A stretch of 22,134 nucleotides of DNA from JBEDKD01 sp041172365 (GTDB lineage Bacteria; Cyanobacteriota; Cyanobacteriia; Cyanobacteriales; Microcoleaceae): NCBI GenBank assembly GCA_041172365.1, contig JBEDKD010000332.1:1-22134 (forward strand). Reading direction: 5' to 3'. The number at the start of each line of letters is the position of its first letter. Position 1 is the first letter of the stretch. Made by a program: the position numbers and the translations under genes. The notes beneath the pieces were generated by a model that saw only the letters and a list, made by a program, of their open reading frames with translations, was not told the origin of the DNA and searched no databases. Shown here piece by piece: positions 7,661 to 16,797 of this stretch.

Positions 7661-9289
7661 ATGGTTAATACTGTTCCCCTTGTCAAAATTCCTGAACCAA
7701 TTCCCCAAAGTGATCGCATTCTCGCGGCTATTGATATGGGGACAAATTCTCTACACATGGTAATCGTGCGAATTGAGCCGAAATTGCCTTCTTTTACTAT
7801 TATTGCTAGAGAAAAAGAAACCGTCAGATTAGGAGATGTAGAGCCCAAAACGGGTGAGCTAAAACAAGATGTCATGGACCGCGCGATCGTGACTCTTCGC
7901 CGTTTCCAAAATGTCGCGAAAACCTTAAACGCGGATCAAATAATTGCTGTCGCGACAAGTGCCGTCAGGGAAGCACCCAACGGCCGTGAATTTCTCAAAA
8001 AAGTCGCGGAAGAATTAGAGCTTTATATTAGTTTAATTTCCGGCCAAGAAGAAGCTAGACGCATTTATTTAGGCGTTTTATCGGGGATGGAATTTCATAA
8101 CCAACCTCATATTATTATTGATATAGGTGGCGGTTCAACTGAGTTAATTTTAGGGGATAGTTTTGAACCTCGCTCTCTGAGTAGTACCAAAATTGGCGCG
8201 GTACGTCTCACCGGTGAATTTGTCAAAACAGATCCCATTAGTAAAGCCGAATTTGCCTATTTACAAGCCTATATTCGCGGGATGTTAGAGCGTCCCATTG
8301 ATGAATTAAAGACTATTTTACAACCAGGTGAAATTCCTCGTTTTGTCGGCACTTCAGGAACTATTGAAACCTGCGCGATGATTCTGGCACGCGAAAAATT
8401 AGGCATGATTCCTAATCCCTTAACAGGTTATCAATTTAGTTTAAAGGATTTACGGGATTTAGTCAACCGTTTTCGCAAAGTTTCCTATCTGGAAAGATTG
8501 GCAATACCGGGGATGTCCGATCGCCGTGCTGAGATTATTTTAGCTGGGGCTTTAATCTTACAAGAAGCGATGACATTATTAGGGGTTGAGACATTAACAG
8601 TCTGCGATCGCTCTCTGCGAGAAGGGATTATTGTCGATTGGATGTTAACGCATGGTTTAATCGAAAATCGTCTGCGTTATCAAAGTTCAATTCGTCAGAG
8701 AAGCACCCTGAAAATTGCCGAAAAATATCAAGTAGATTTAGCACATAGTGAACGAGTTGCGGCCTATGCACTCAGTTTATTTGATCAAACTCAAGGGATA
8801 CTCCATGTCTGGGGAAATGAAGAAAGGGAATTACTTTGGACCGCGGCAATTTTGCATAATTGTGGAGTTTATATTAGTCATTCTTCTCACCATAAACACT
8901 CCTATTATTTAATTCGTAATGGGGAGTTATTAGGATATAGTGAAACCGATATCGAAGTCATTGCGAATTTAGCACGATATCACCGCAAAAGTATGCCCAA
9001 AAAGAAACATGAGAATTTTCAAATTTTACCAAAAAAATATCGAGATTTCGTCACACAATTAAGTCCATTATTGCGAATCTCGGTAGCAATGGATCGACGT
9101 TTAATTGGCGCAATTGATAGTGTAAAATGTGAATATCGACCCGCGGCAAGAGAATTTCTATTACGTTTAAAACCGGTTCATTCTGATGATAATTGTGCTT
9201 TAGAGTTATGGAGTATAGATTACAAAAAACAGGCATTTGAGGCTGTATATAATCTTAAATTAGTGGTGACTTTAGAGCATGACGTTTAA
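7661..9289 (+). CDS. ppx: Exopolyphosphatase / guanosine pentaphosphatase (Ppx/GppA family)
   Basis: A 542-aa cytoplasmic enzyme that removes terminal phosphate from polyphosphate; some members hydrolyse pppGpp. The ASKHA-fold N-terminus shows the phosphate-1 loop AAIDMGTNSLHMVIVRI (residues 22-38), the catalytic Glu pair in SGQEEARRIYLGV (Glu130/131), and DIGGGSTEL (154-162). FVGTSGTIETCAM (228-240) and CDRSLREGIIVDWM (315-328) follow. The C-terminal helical HD-like domain has AHSERVAAYAL (361-371) and AAILHNCGVYISHSSHHKHS (395-414), where HN replaces the usual HD. Length fits the two-domain long form. GGAAAG precedes the ATG. Polyphosphatase against pppGpp activity cannot be separated from sequence alone. 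Confidence 0.93.
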   Translation: MVNTVPLVKIPEPIPQSDRILAAIDMGTNSLHMVIVRIEPKLPSFTIIAREKETVRLGDVEPKTGELKQDVMDRAIVTLRRFQNVAKTLNADQIIAVATSAVREAPNGREFLKKVAEELELYISLISGQEEARRIYLGVLSGMEFHNQPHIIIDIGGGSTELILGDSFEPRSLSSTKIGAVRLTGEFVKTDPISKAEFAYLQAYIRGMLERPIDELKTILQPGEIPRFVGTSGTIETCAMILAREKLGMIPNPLTGYQFSLKDLRDLVNRFRKVSYLERLAIPGMSDRRAEIILAGALILQEAMTLLGVETLTVCDRSLREGIIVDWMLTHGLIENRLRYQSSIRQRSTLKIAEKYQVDLAHSERVAAYALSLFDQTQGILHVWGNEERELLWTAAILHNCGVYISHSSHHKHSYYLIRNGELLGYSETDIEVIANLARYHRKSMPKKKHENFQILPKKYRDFVTQLSPLLRISVAMDRRLIGAIDSVKCEYRPAAREFLLRLKPVHSDDNCALELWSIDYKKQAFEAVYNLKLVVTLEHDV

Positions 9290-9290
9290 T

Positions 9291-9354
9291 CTCATCCCCT
9301 AACCCCATCTTTCTCCCCTCTCCTAGAAGGAGAGGGGCTGGGGGTGAGGTTTTT
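9291..9354. repeat. Extragenic hairpin repeat after ppx, possible terminator
   Basis: A perfect 10-bp stem CCCCTCTCCT/AGGAGAGGGG (9315-9324 with 9328-9337) has an AGA loop, nested in an outer imperfect pair CTCATCCCC/GGGGGTGAG. Five T residues follow. It starts one base after the ppx stop. The C/G-rich form resembles a repeat I recall as common between cyanobacterial genes. The rest of the gap to 9523 is AT-rich with nothing recognised. Confidence 0.7.
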
Positions 9355-9523
9355 CAAGTATAATGAAGATAGGAAAATCTTTATAAAGTTCCCGCGTAAC
9401 TCTTGACTAACTTTCTTCTTTAAAATCAACAAATTGAGCAAATTTTATATAAAAAATAAACTCAATATATGCTGTTATTTTTATTAACTAACCTCTCTAC
9501 CTTCTTAATTGATAGTTAATTAA

Positions 9524-10039
9524 TTATGTTACTTGCGTCAATTCCGCTCCTCCGGGTAAGTCTCCTAAAATTTTGTCAATGGAGCTAAATAACTTTTCTC
9601 CCTTATAATTATAGGTAAAATTTAACAATTGTTGAGCCACTTCCAGCACTTCTTTTTTATTGACTATATCTGACAATTGAGAGACACTTAATTGTCCATT
9701 TAAAACTTCGGCACTAGATTGATACATCGCGTCAAATATTCCCTCTTCTAAAACCTGTTCCCATTCATCCACATTAATGTAATAAGAAGTTTTATCCTCT
9801 TTAGTATTCCAGGCTTGAATCCGCCGAATTAACCACATAATTAAAACCGCGGTATTCTTCGTCAATTGCTTTTCCACATGATTATTAATTAAAATAATCA
9901 TTAGTCGGACAATGTAGGATTCTATTTTCAGACGAATGCCCTTTTGACTCATCCACTCTAATTCATCACAAATTTCCAACGCCTCCTCATATCGTCGTTG
10001 TAAAATTGAATTTCTCAAATCAATAAACTCCTGTGTCAT
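9524..10039 (-). CDS. DUF29 domain-containing protein
   Basis: A 171-aa soluble protein without signal peptide or membrane segment. The N-terminal helix (FIDLRNSILQRRYEEALEIC), the centre (IRLKIESYIVRLMIILINN, then IRRIQAWNTKEDKTSYYINV) and the C-terminal LPGG motif match my memory of the cyanobacterial DUF29 family. Members are often present in many copies per genome, and their function is unknown. The predicted fold is all-helical. An AAGGGA stretch lies about 11 nt before the ATG. It is a single-gene unit facing away from selO, so context gives no clue to function. Confidence 0.75.
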   Translation of the reverse strand: MTQEFIDLRNSILQRRYEEALEICDELEWMSQKGIRLKIESYIVRLMIILINNHVEKQLTKNTAVLIMWLIRRIQAWNTKEDKTSYYINVDEWEQVLEEGIFDAMYQSSAEVLNGQLSVSQLSDIVNKKEVLEVAQQLLNFTYNYKGEKLFSSIDKILGDLPGGAELTQVT

Positions 10040-10299
10040 AACCTATCCCTTACATCAGTAATTGAATTAACTCGCGTAACATCTCTCTCTGGACACGATC
10101 GCGTCTCAAGGAGGGGCGCGATCGGTTCTGTCTATAACGACTAGGTTAGCATAAATAAACATAAAATGCCCAAACTCAATTTGAGAGCCAAGAAAAATTA
10201 TACAATTATTGATTGTCACAAACAACCATATTGATTCCCTTGCCTTTTGGCAAAAAATTGACTAACCTACTGATGGGAGTAAATTTCAGCATCAAAACC

Positions 10300-11715
10300 A
10301 TGTCTAATCCCTTTTTTGAACTCAACTACGAACCCGCCTTTGAATCCCTTGGTGATGACTATTACGATCAAGTCCCAGTCGCGGACTTTCCCCAGCATAT
10401 CCTCCGTTTCCGAAATAACGAATTATTACCCAAAATAAACCTTAATCCCCAAACTGTCACCGATGCCGATTTTATTGACACATTTGGCAAATTTCTTTAT
10501 AGTCCCCGTCCCTTTTTAGCCATGCGTTATCATGGCTATCAATTCGGTGAATATAACCCAAATTTAGGGGACGGACGCGGTTTTTTATATGGGCAAATCC
10601 GCGGTATTGATGGTAAATTATATGATTTGGGAACCAAAGGATCGGGTAGGACTCCTTACTCCCGTAACGCCGATGGAAGATTAACTCTTAAAGGGGGAGT
10701 TCGAGAAGTTTTAGCCGCGGAAATGTTACATCGTTTAGGGGTGACAACTTCTCGTTGTTTAAGTATGATTGAAACCGGAGAATCTCTCTGGCGAGGCGAT
10801 GAACCCTCCCCCACTCGTTCCTGTGTAATGGTGCGTTTTAGTTCCTCACATATTCGCTTTGGCACTTTTGAACGATTGCATTATTTCCGTCGCCCTGATT
10901 TAATTCAAAAACTCCTCGATCATGTCATTGATTATTATTATCCCGAAATTCATTTAATTGTTGATCAAAAAGAACGATATGCCCTTTTTTATGCAGAATT
11001 AGTGAAGAGAATCGCCCAATTAGCAGCCCAATGGATGAGCGTAGGGTTTTGTCATGGAGTGCTGAATACTGATAATATGTCTATCACAGGGGAAAGTTTT
11101 GATTATGGTCCCTATTCTTTTATCCCTAATTATAATCTTCAGTTTACCGCGGCTTATTTTGATTACTTTAGTTTGTATAGTTATGGCAATCAACCTCAGA
11201 TTTGTCGCGTAAATTTAGAACGTTTGCAAGCCCCTTTAAGTCAGGTAATCGAACCGAGGGATTTGGAGGCAGGATTAGCTCAATATAATCAGTATTATTT
11301 GACTCATTATCGTCAATTAATGTTAAGACGATTAGGGTTTGATAACTTGCCCGAAGCTGAGGGAAATGAGTTATTACAATTGACACTCAAATTATTAAAA
11401 GAAAGTGCAGTCGGTTATCACGATTTCTTTGTAGAATTACGAAATCAGTTTAAGCTGAGTTGGCGGGATGACATCAATCTGATTTTTCCCGACGCGGAGC
11501 CAGCCCCAATTATTAAATCTTGGCGTGAGTTTTATTACCATTTGTTACAAACTGTATCGTTTGATGACATGAAGGAAATGGGGACAAGGTTAACACGATA
11601 TAATCCTCAACAATCATTAATTCGTCCTGAGATTGAGGCGATTTGGGAACCGATCGCGCTTGAGGATAATTGGCAGCCTTTTTATGAATTGTTAAAAAGA
11701 GTAAAAAATGAATAA
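10300..11715 (+). CDS. selO: Protein adenylyltransferase SelO (YdiU family)
   Basis: A 471-aa pseudokinase-fold enzyme of the SelO family, which transfers AMP from ATP to Ser, Thr or Tyr of target proteins. Visible signatures, numbered from the ATG at 10300, are NPFFELNYEPAFESLGDDYY at the N-terminus, Lys113 in LGTKGSGRTPYSR, and the metal and base motif NTDNMS (Asp258, Asn259) followed ten residues later by Asp268 in DYGPYSF. These match the inverted ATP-binding arrangement known for SelO. The frame is open upstream to TTG 10213 and ATG 10273. I chose 10300 because family homology starts with SNPFF, but no ribosome site is convincing. The last ~130 bp and the downstream spacer are duplicated in decayed form at 13090-13335. 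Confidence 0.9.
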   Translation: MSNPFFELNYEPAFESLGDDYYDQVPVADFPQHILRFRNNELLPKINLNPQTVTDADFIDTFGKFLYSPRPFLAMRYHGYQFGEYNPNLGDGRGFLYGQIRGIDGKLYDLGTKGSGRTPYSRNADGRLTLKGGVREVLAAEMLHRLGVTTSRCLSMIETGESLWRGDEPSPTRSCVMVRFSSSHIRFGTFERLHYFRRPDLIQKLLDHVIDYYYPEIHLIVDQKERYALFYAELVKRIAQLAAQWMSVGFCHGVLNTDNMSITGESFDYGPYSFIPNYNLQFTAAYFDYFSLYSYGNQPQICRVNLERLQAPLSQVIEPRDLEAGLAQYNQYYLTHYRQLMLRRLGFDNLPEAEGNELLQLTLKLLKESAVGYHDFFVELRNQFKLSWRDDINLIFPDAEPAPIIKSWREFYYHLLQTVSFDDMKEMGTRLTRYNPQQSLIRPEIEAIWEPIALEDNWQPFYELLKRVKNE

Positions 11716-11846
11716 GAGATACTTATAGGGCCTAGTTGCCAAAAAATAGATGATGGAGTAAGCTTATAGAGTTAAGTCCCTAATTTTGGAATAACCCGGA
11801 AATGAGAGCAGTTCAAAAGTATTTGGGACTTAGATGAGGGTGCTCT
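11584..11846 (+). repeat. selO 3' end and downstream spacer, intact duplication copy
   Basis: This segment covers the last ~130 bp of selO and the spacer before the epimerase gene. It recurs in the same orientation at 13090-13335. The longest shared run covers GCCTAGTTGCCAAAAAATAG and the next 18 or so bases (11731-11768 here, near 13231-13268 there). The spacer (11716-11882) shows no obvious terminator. Confidence 0.8.
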
Positions 11847-11882
11847 TCAGATCAAAAAAACTAAACAAGATACAGGATTTCT

Positions 11883-12950
11883 ATGAGCATTGTTTTAGTA
11901 ACCGGTTCCGCGGGCTTAATTGGTTCCGAATCAGTACGCTTTTTTTGCGATTTAGGTTATACCGTTGTGGGCATAGATAATAATATGCGTCAAGTCTTCT
12001 TTGGAGAAGATGCTTCCACAACTTGGAATCGCGATCGTTTAATTGAAAAATATCGCGATCGGTATATTCATCATAATAAAGATATCCGAAATGAAGAGGA
12101 CATGAATGAACTCTTCAAAAATTATGGAAAGGATATCAGTTTAATTATTCACACAGCCGCGCAACCTTCCCATGATTGGGCGGCGCAAGATCCCTATATG
12201 GATTTTACCGTTAATGCCAATGGGACATTAGTGTTAATAGAAAATACACGCAAACATTGTCCAGACGCGGTATTTATTTTCTGTTCAACCAATAAAGTCT
12301 ATGGGGATACACCCAACTATTTACCCTTAGTTGAATTAGAAAAACGTTGGGAAATTGACGAAAATCATCCTTATTATCAACATGGTATTGATGAGACGAT
12401 GAGTATCGATCAATGTAAGCATTCTTTATTTGGTGCATCAAAAGCCGCCGCGGATCTTGTCGTACAAGAATATGGTCGCTATTTTGATATGAAAACCGCG
12501 ATTTTTCGAGGGGGCTGTCTCACGGGGCCAAGTCACTCTGGAACTCAGTTACATGGTTTCCTTTCCTACTTAATGAAATGTACCATGACGGGGAAACATT
12601 ATTCCGTTTTTGGCTATAAAGGAAAGCAGGTCCGTGATAACATTCATAGCTATGACTTAGTGAATGCTTTCTATCATTTTTATCAAGCACCTCGTGTGGC
12701 ACAAGTTTATAATATTGGCGGCAGTCGTTTTAGTAACTGCTCTATGATAGAAGGGATTGAATTGTGTGAGAAAATCGCCGAGAAAAAACTCAATTGGAGT
12801 TATGAGGAAACGAATCGGATTGGCGATCATATTTGGTGGATTAGTGATGTCCAAAAATTTAAAGCTCATTATCCTGAATGGGATTTCAAATATAATGTGG
12901 AAGATATCTTAAAAGAGATATTTACACAAAATGTTGAACGATGGAATTAG
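11883..12950 (+). CDS. NAD-dependent epimerase/dehydratase, CDP-paratose 2-epimerase-like
   Basis: A 355-aa extended short-chain dehydrogenase acting on nucleotide sugars in the cytoplasm. The Rossmann NAD loop TGSAGLIGS is at residues 7-15. HTAAQPSHDWA (90-100), CSTNKVYGDTPN (134-145) and RGGCLTG are typical of the tyvelose / CDP-paratose 2-epimerase branch. Ser135/Thr136 sit at the catalytic Ser/Thr position. The YxxxK motif reads FGASK, with Phe183 and Lys187, so the usual catalytic Tyr is absent; I believe some members of this branch share this. It likely supplies an activated sugar for a surface glycan. It lies between the intact and decayed selO 3' ends. Exact substrate unknown. Confidence 0.83.
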   Translation: MSIVLVTGSAGLIGSESVRFFCDLGYTVVGIDNNMRQVFFGEDASTTWNRDRLIEKYRDRYIHHNKDIRNEEDMNELFKNYGKDISLIIHTAAQPSHDWAAQDPYMDFTVNANGTLVLIENTRKHCPDAVFIFCSTNKVYGDTPNYLPLVELEKRWEIDENHPYYQHGIDETMSIDQCKHSLFGASKAAADLVVQEYGRYFDMKTAIFRGGCLTGPSHSGTQLHGFLSYLMKCTMTGKHYSVFGYKGKQVRDNIHSYDLVNAFYHFYQAPRVAQVYNIGGSRFSNCSMIEGIELCEKIAEKKLNWSYEETNRIGDHIWWISDVQKFKAHYPEWDFKYNVEDILKEIFTQNVERWN

Positions 12951-12991
12951 TAATTTTATCCTGAATTAACCTAACCAGAATCAGGAGAAAA

Positions 12992-13029
12992 TTGCTCGAA
13001 TTGTCATTACATGATGAAATTCTGAGCAA
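12992..13029 (+). terminator. Weak hairpin after the epimerase gene
   Basis: TTGCTCGAATT (12992-13002) pairs with AATTCTGAGCAA (13018-13029), an 11-bp stem with one bulged base. The trailing tract is A-rich, not T-rich, so it is a poor intrinsic terminator. It lies 42 bp past the epimerase stop. Confidence 0.3.
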
Positions 13030-13089
13030 AAAACTGATGAATGCTCAAAATTAACCTTGACATTTGTCAGTTTTTTACACATATCGGGA

Positions 13090-13335
13090 AAGGGAAGGTG
13101 AACCCGATATCATCCTCAACAATCATTAATTACTCCTGAGTGAGATTTAGGATATTTGGGAACCGATCGGAGGGGCATTTGCCGGATTTCAAGGAATTGT
13201 GACAAAGAATACAAAATGAATAAAAGATACTGATAACTGCCTAGTTGCCAAAAAATAGATGATGGAGTAAGCTAATAGAGTTAAGTTCCGAGTTTGGGGA
13301 TAACCCCGAAATTGGGACTTGATTAATTTTTGCTC
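13090..13335 (+). pseudogene. selO: Decayed selO 3' fragment with its downstream spacer
   Basis: CGATATCATCCTCAACAATC and following bases match the selO codons for RYNPQQSLIRPE. The copy reads RYHPQQSLITPE, then hits an in-frame TGA, and later has indels. ATTTGGGAACCGATCG and AATGAATAAAAGATAC follow in the same order as in selO. Similarity then runs through the post-selO spacer (GCCTAGTTGCCAAAAAATAG and beyond) to about GGGACTTGATTAA. It is the main content of the 481-bp gap between the epimerase and glycosyltransferase genes. It carries no start or catalytic region and cannot be functional. Confidence 0.85.
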
Positions 13336-13431
13336 AAATTCGATTACGGATAGGTTTATTCTACCGTTTTTTGGGGTGACAGGATAATTAAATTTTTTCG
13401 GATTACAGTTTCCTCTCGCTGAAATAAAAAA

Positions 13432-14463
13432 ATGAAAATCTATACCTTTAATGCACCAAGTAATACCCCCGTTGAATTGTTATGGCCTCTCAGACCAAAC
13501 AATAGAAATAAATCTTTTGATAAATTATTCGCGGAAACCCATTGGGTAGAAGTTAATTCTCTTAAAGATTGTGATTTGGCTATCTATCCTAACAAAGCCT
13601 TCAATCCCGAAAGTTTAGAGATCGATCGCGATGTTTTTCAGGTGGTAAAAGACGCGGAAAATGCTGGTAAGCCTTTGATTATTGATGCGACTTGTGATTC
13701 CGATAAGGTATTGGATCTACCCACCGCGAATATTCTCCGTTTTGGTTTATATAGAAGTTTAAAAAAATCCTTTGAAACTGAACGACCTTACTGGAGTAAT
13801 CAAAAAACCAAAGATGATTTAGAATCTTTGGAAATTAGACCAAAAACGCGAAAACCATCCCTAGGTTTTTGTGGAACGACATTATCGGCTGGTAAGCTAT
13901 TCAACTTAGCAAAAAAATTGCCAATTGGGGTGGCTAAAGCCGCTTTATCCCAAGGTAGTATTGCACAAAAGATTGATATTAGACTCAAAAAAGGAATGAG
14001 TCATAAAGTCAGAGAAATCGCGATGAAATCTATCCTAGCAGATCCACGAATTGATTGCTATTTCGATATTACCAATAATTTGAACGATTATTACAACCCC
14101 GCCAATCCTAATCGAAATGTACTGGAAGATTTATTTGTGGAAAACATGAATAAATCTGATTATGCTTTGTGTGTGAGAGCCAATGGCAATTATTCTGGTC
14201 GTTTTTATATGGCTTTAAATGCTGGACGCATCCCCCTTGTCATTGACACTGATGTATTCATTCCTTTTGAAAATAAGATTCACCTCCTCAAAGTACCAGT
14301 TAATTCTTTAGATAAGATCGGTGATTTGATTATGGAACATTTTGAAAAATACACCGATCGAGAATGGCAAGAGATGAAAAAGGAAAACCGTGCTATTTAC
14401 AACCAATTTTTAGCTCCTGATCGCTTTATTCCTAGCTTTGTTGAAAGTATCCTAAGAAATTAG
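13432..14463 (+). CDS. Exostosin-like (GT47-type) glycosyltransferase
   Basis: A 343-aa soluble protein without obvious membrane segment or signal peptide. The C-terminal nucleotide-sugar-binding half carries NMNKSDYALCVRANGNYSGR (residues 239-258), then FYMALNAGRIPLVIDT (258-273) and FIPFE. This resembles the SDY.LCVRG.G..S.R..EAL..G.IP motif of exostosin-family transferases. The N-terminal half (DCDLAIYPNKAF near 46-57) is a divergent Rossmann-like region. It probably adds a sugar to a surface polysaccharide or glycolipid. It follows the nucleotide-sugar epimerase on the same strand, but 481 bp of decayed duplicate separates them, so co-transcription is uncertain. The ATG has only a weak purine stretch upstream. 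Acceptor and donor unknown. Confidence 0.7.
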   Translation: MKIYTFNAPSNTPVELLWPLRPNNRNKSFDKLFAETHWVEVNSLKDCDLAIYPNKAFNPESLEIDRDVFQVVKDAENAGKPLIIDATCDSDKVLDLPTANILRFGLYRSLKKSFETERPYWSNQKTKDDLESLEIRPKTRKPSLGFCGTTLSAGKLFNLAKKLPIGVAKAALSQGSIAQKIDIRLKKGMSHKVREIAMKSILADPRIDCYFDITNNLNDYYNPANPNRNVLEDLFVENMNKSDYALCVRANGNYSGRFYMALNAGRIPLVIDTDVFIPFENKIHLLKVPVNSLDKIGDLIMEHFEKYTDREWQEMKKENRAIYNQFLAPDRFIPSFVESILRN

Positions 14464-14480
14464 TAAAAATCCCAATCGAA

Positions 14481-14520
14481 GATTCAGGATCGCGTCTCGA
14501 ATAAATCGTGATCCTGAATC
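14481..14520. terminator. Two-way hairpin between convergent genes
   Basis: GATTCAGGATCGCG (14481-14494) pairs with CGTGATCCTGAATC (14507-14520) in a 14-bp stem with one mismatch or wobble and a 12-nt loop. It lies between the glycosyltransferase stop (14463) and the kinase stop (14524). No strong T-tract follows, so it is a likely but unproven terminator for both strands. Confidence 0.55.
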
Positions 14521-14523
14521 GGA

Positions 14524-16692
14524 TTACTTAATTTGTTCAATTTGAGCTTGTACTTCCTTATAATTTCCTTGACGATTTTGCTCTAAATATAATTTACCCG
14601 CTTTTTGTAAATCACTAATCGCGCCTTTTTTATCCCCTAAATCCCGTCGCACTAAACCACGTCCATAATAAGCCACGGCAAAATTAGGATTAAGGCGAAT
14701 GGCTTGAATATAATCCGATATGGCATTATTATAATCCTTTAATTGATGATAAGATTTAGCCCGATTGGTATAGGCTTGAATATCACCCGGATTTAAACCA
14801 ATCGCCGCGCTAAAATCCCCGATCGCGCTTCTTTGATCACCTATTACAGTATGAATTAAACCACGATTAGTATAAGCACTAGCATTTTGAGGATTAATTT
14901 CAATCGCCTTATTACAATCAAGCATGGCCTTTTCTTTATCCCCTAACTTCAGATAAGCAATACCACGATTATTATAAGCAGAAGAATCTTTAGCATTAAT
15001 AAAAATTGCCTGGGTACAATCATTAATCGCTGCTTGATATTCCCCTAAATTTAATTGAGCACTACAACGATTGACAAAAGCATCACCATTTTGGGGATTG
15101 AGTTTAATCGCGTCAGAATAATCAATTACAGCCCCTCGATAATCTCCCGAATTAAAACGTGCCATCCCACGACTATAAAAGGCTAAATGATATTTAGGTT
15201 CTATTTTAAGCACTTCGGAATAATCCGCGATCGCGCCCTGTATATCCCCACTACTCCCCCGGGCTAAACCCCTCGCATAATAACCTTTCGCCGATTTAGC
15301 ATCTAAACGTATCACTTCTGTGTGATCTTTAATAGCTTCTTGATATCTTTGTAAATCAAAATAAGTGATACCCCGTTGATAATAACCCTCTGTGTCACTT
15401 AAAGATAAAGAAATCAATTGGGAAAAATCATCGATCGCGCCCGGTTTATCATTAAACTGATAACGAGCTAATCCACGATTAAAATAAGCATCAATCAACT
15501 TAGGATCAAGACGAATAGCGGAAGTATAATCCCCAATCGCCTTATCATACTGTTTCGTATCAAAATAAGCATTACCTCGACGATAAAAAGCATCCGCGCT
15601 ATCAGGATGTAACTCTAAAACACGATTCAAATCCGCGAGTTTGCCCTGGGAATCTCCACGACGTATTTTTTCGCTCCCCCGCGTCGAATTATCGGGAATT
15701 TTGAAAAAATTAGAACGGTTATTATAGATCAATAATCCGAGCCCACCGGATACTAATCCAATCAGGATTAAAGGAATTAAAAAACGAGGCGGCAAAAGAG
15801 AAAAAGAAAATCCAGAGGAACTTTTCGTCGCCGAAGAAGAATTACTATCTTGAGAAGAATCTAATTTTTTTAAAGCCGTTAAAACATCCAGAGCCGACTG
15901 ATAACGTTTACTAAAATGAGTATGAATCATTTTATCAATAATATTTCCTAAAGTCCCAGAACATTGGGCCCGATTTCGCCAAACAATTTTACCCGCGTCC
16001 GACTGATTATTACTTTGTAATTTCGGTAATTCTCCCGCGGGTAAACCCGTTAAAGCCTGCACCGCGATCATTCCCACCGCGTAAATATCACTATTAAATT
16101 GAGGATTTCCTTGGAATTGCTCCATCGGCATATAACTAGGAGTTCCCGTCGCGATCGTCCGGGGAATACTCCCCTGAGACGCGGCAATTCTATTATTCAC
16201 TTCCTTAACGGAACCAAAATCAATTAAAACTAATTTATTATCCGCCTGACGGCGAATTAAATTCGATGGATTAACATCTCGATGAATCACCCCATTATCA
16301 TGCACAAATACTAAAATATCTAAAATATCTTCTAACATCGCGATCACTCGTTCTTCCATCCAAGGCACTCCGGGTAACAATTCCTTATTTAAGGGAGAAC
16401 CAGGGACATATTCCTCTACTAAATAAAAATGATTTCCCTCCTCAAAATAGGCTAATAAAAAGGGAATCTGATTATGTTTTCCTAATTTTTCTAAGATTTC
16501 TGCCTCCTGTTTAAAAAGACGGTGAGCCGTTTTAATAACCGCGGAATTATTATTCAAATGTCTTAATTGTTTTACCACACACTGAGGATGACCCGGACGA
16601 CGGGTATCCGCGGCCAAATAAGTCTGAGCAAAGGCTCCAGAACTAAGAATTTGCACAACTCGGTATCGTCTATCTAATAATTGACCAATCAT
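14524..16692 (-). CDS. Ser/Thr protein kinase with TM segment and C-terminal TPR array
   Basis: A 722-aa Hanks-type kinase fused to tetratricopeptide repeats. The glycine loop region is ILSSGAFAQTYLAADT, the ATP Lys is Lys41 (CVVKQL), the catalytic loop is HRDVNPSN (137-144, Asp139, Asn144), and the metal site is DFG (158-160). GTPSYMPMEQ marks the activation segment end. A membrane helix spans about 304-323, so the kinase should be cytoplasmic and the ~10 TPRs (about 348-720) on the other side. The frame is open to 16761, but MIGQLL aligns without gaps to the start of the upstream paralog, so I place the start at 16692. It lies 105 bp behind that paralog on the same strand, probably co-transcribed. 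All catalytic residues are present, so it should be active; targets unknown. Confidence 0.92.
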   Translation of the reverse strand: MIGQLLDRRYRVVQILSSGAFAQTYLAADTRRPGHPQCVVKQLRHLNNNSAVIKTAHRLFKQEAEILEKLGKHNQIPFLLAYFEEGNHFYLVEEYVPGSPLNKELLPGVPWMEERVIAMLEDILDILVFVHDNGVIHRDVNPSNLIRRQADNKLVLIDFGSVKEVNNRIAASQGSIPRTIATGTPSYMPMEQFQGNPQFNSDIYAVGMIAVQALTGLPAGELPKLQSNNQSDAGKIVWRNRAQCSGTLGNIIDKMIHTHFSKRYQSALDVLTALKKLDSSQDSNSSSATKSSSGFSFSLLPPRFLIPLILIGLVSGGLGLLIYNNRSNFFKIPDNSTRGSEKIRRGDSQGKLADLNRVLELHPDSADAFYRRGNAYFDTKQYDKAIGDYTSAIRLDPKLIDAYFNRGLARYQFNDKPGAIDDFSQLISLSLSDTEGYYQRGITYFDLQRYQEAIKDHTEVIRLDAKSAKGYYARGLARGSSGDIQGAIADYSEVLKIEPKYHLAFYSRGMARFNSGDYRGAVIDYSDAIKLNPQNGDAFVNRCSAQLNLGEYQAAINDCTQAIFINAKDSSAYNNRGIAYLKLGDKEKAMLDCNKAIEINPQNASAYTNRGLIHTVIGDQRSAIGDFSAAIGLNPGDIQAYTNRAKSYHQLKDYNNAISDYIQAIRLNPNFAVAYYGRGLVRRDLGDKKGAISDLQKAGKLYLEQNRQGNYKEVQAQIEQIK

Positions 16693-16797
16693 GTCATTTG
16701 GGATTGAGTATTTGAAAGTTCGGAGCCAAAAACCTATCAATAAAAAATGAGAAAATAACATTATTATGCCATTCTTACCGAATAGTGTTTAACTCCC

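Noticed and set aside
10213..10299. Upstream TTG or ATG starts for selO
   Set aside because: The extra 9-29 residues do not resemble the family, which begins near SNPFF. Kept as uncertain because no ribosome site is clear.
13056..13090. TTGACA-like -35 before the glycosyltransferase gene
   Set aside because: No matching -10 hexamer at 16-18 bp, and the site is more than 340 bp from the start codon.
16693..16761. N-terminal extension of the active kinase by 23 residues (MLFSHFLLIGFWL...)
   Set aside because: Its paralog starts with the same MIGQL sequence, kinase homology begins there, and no ribosome site supports the upstream ATG. A hydrophobic leader before a kinase lobe would also be odd.
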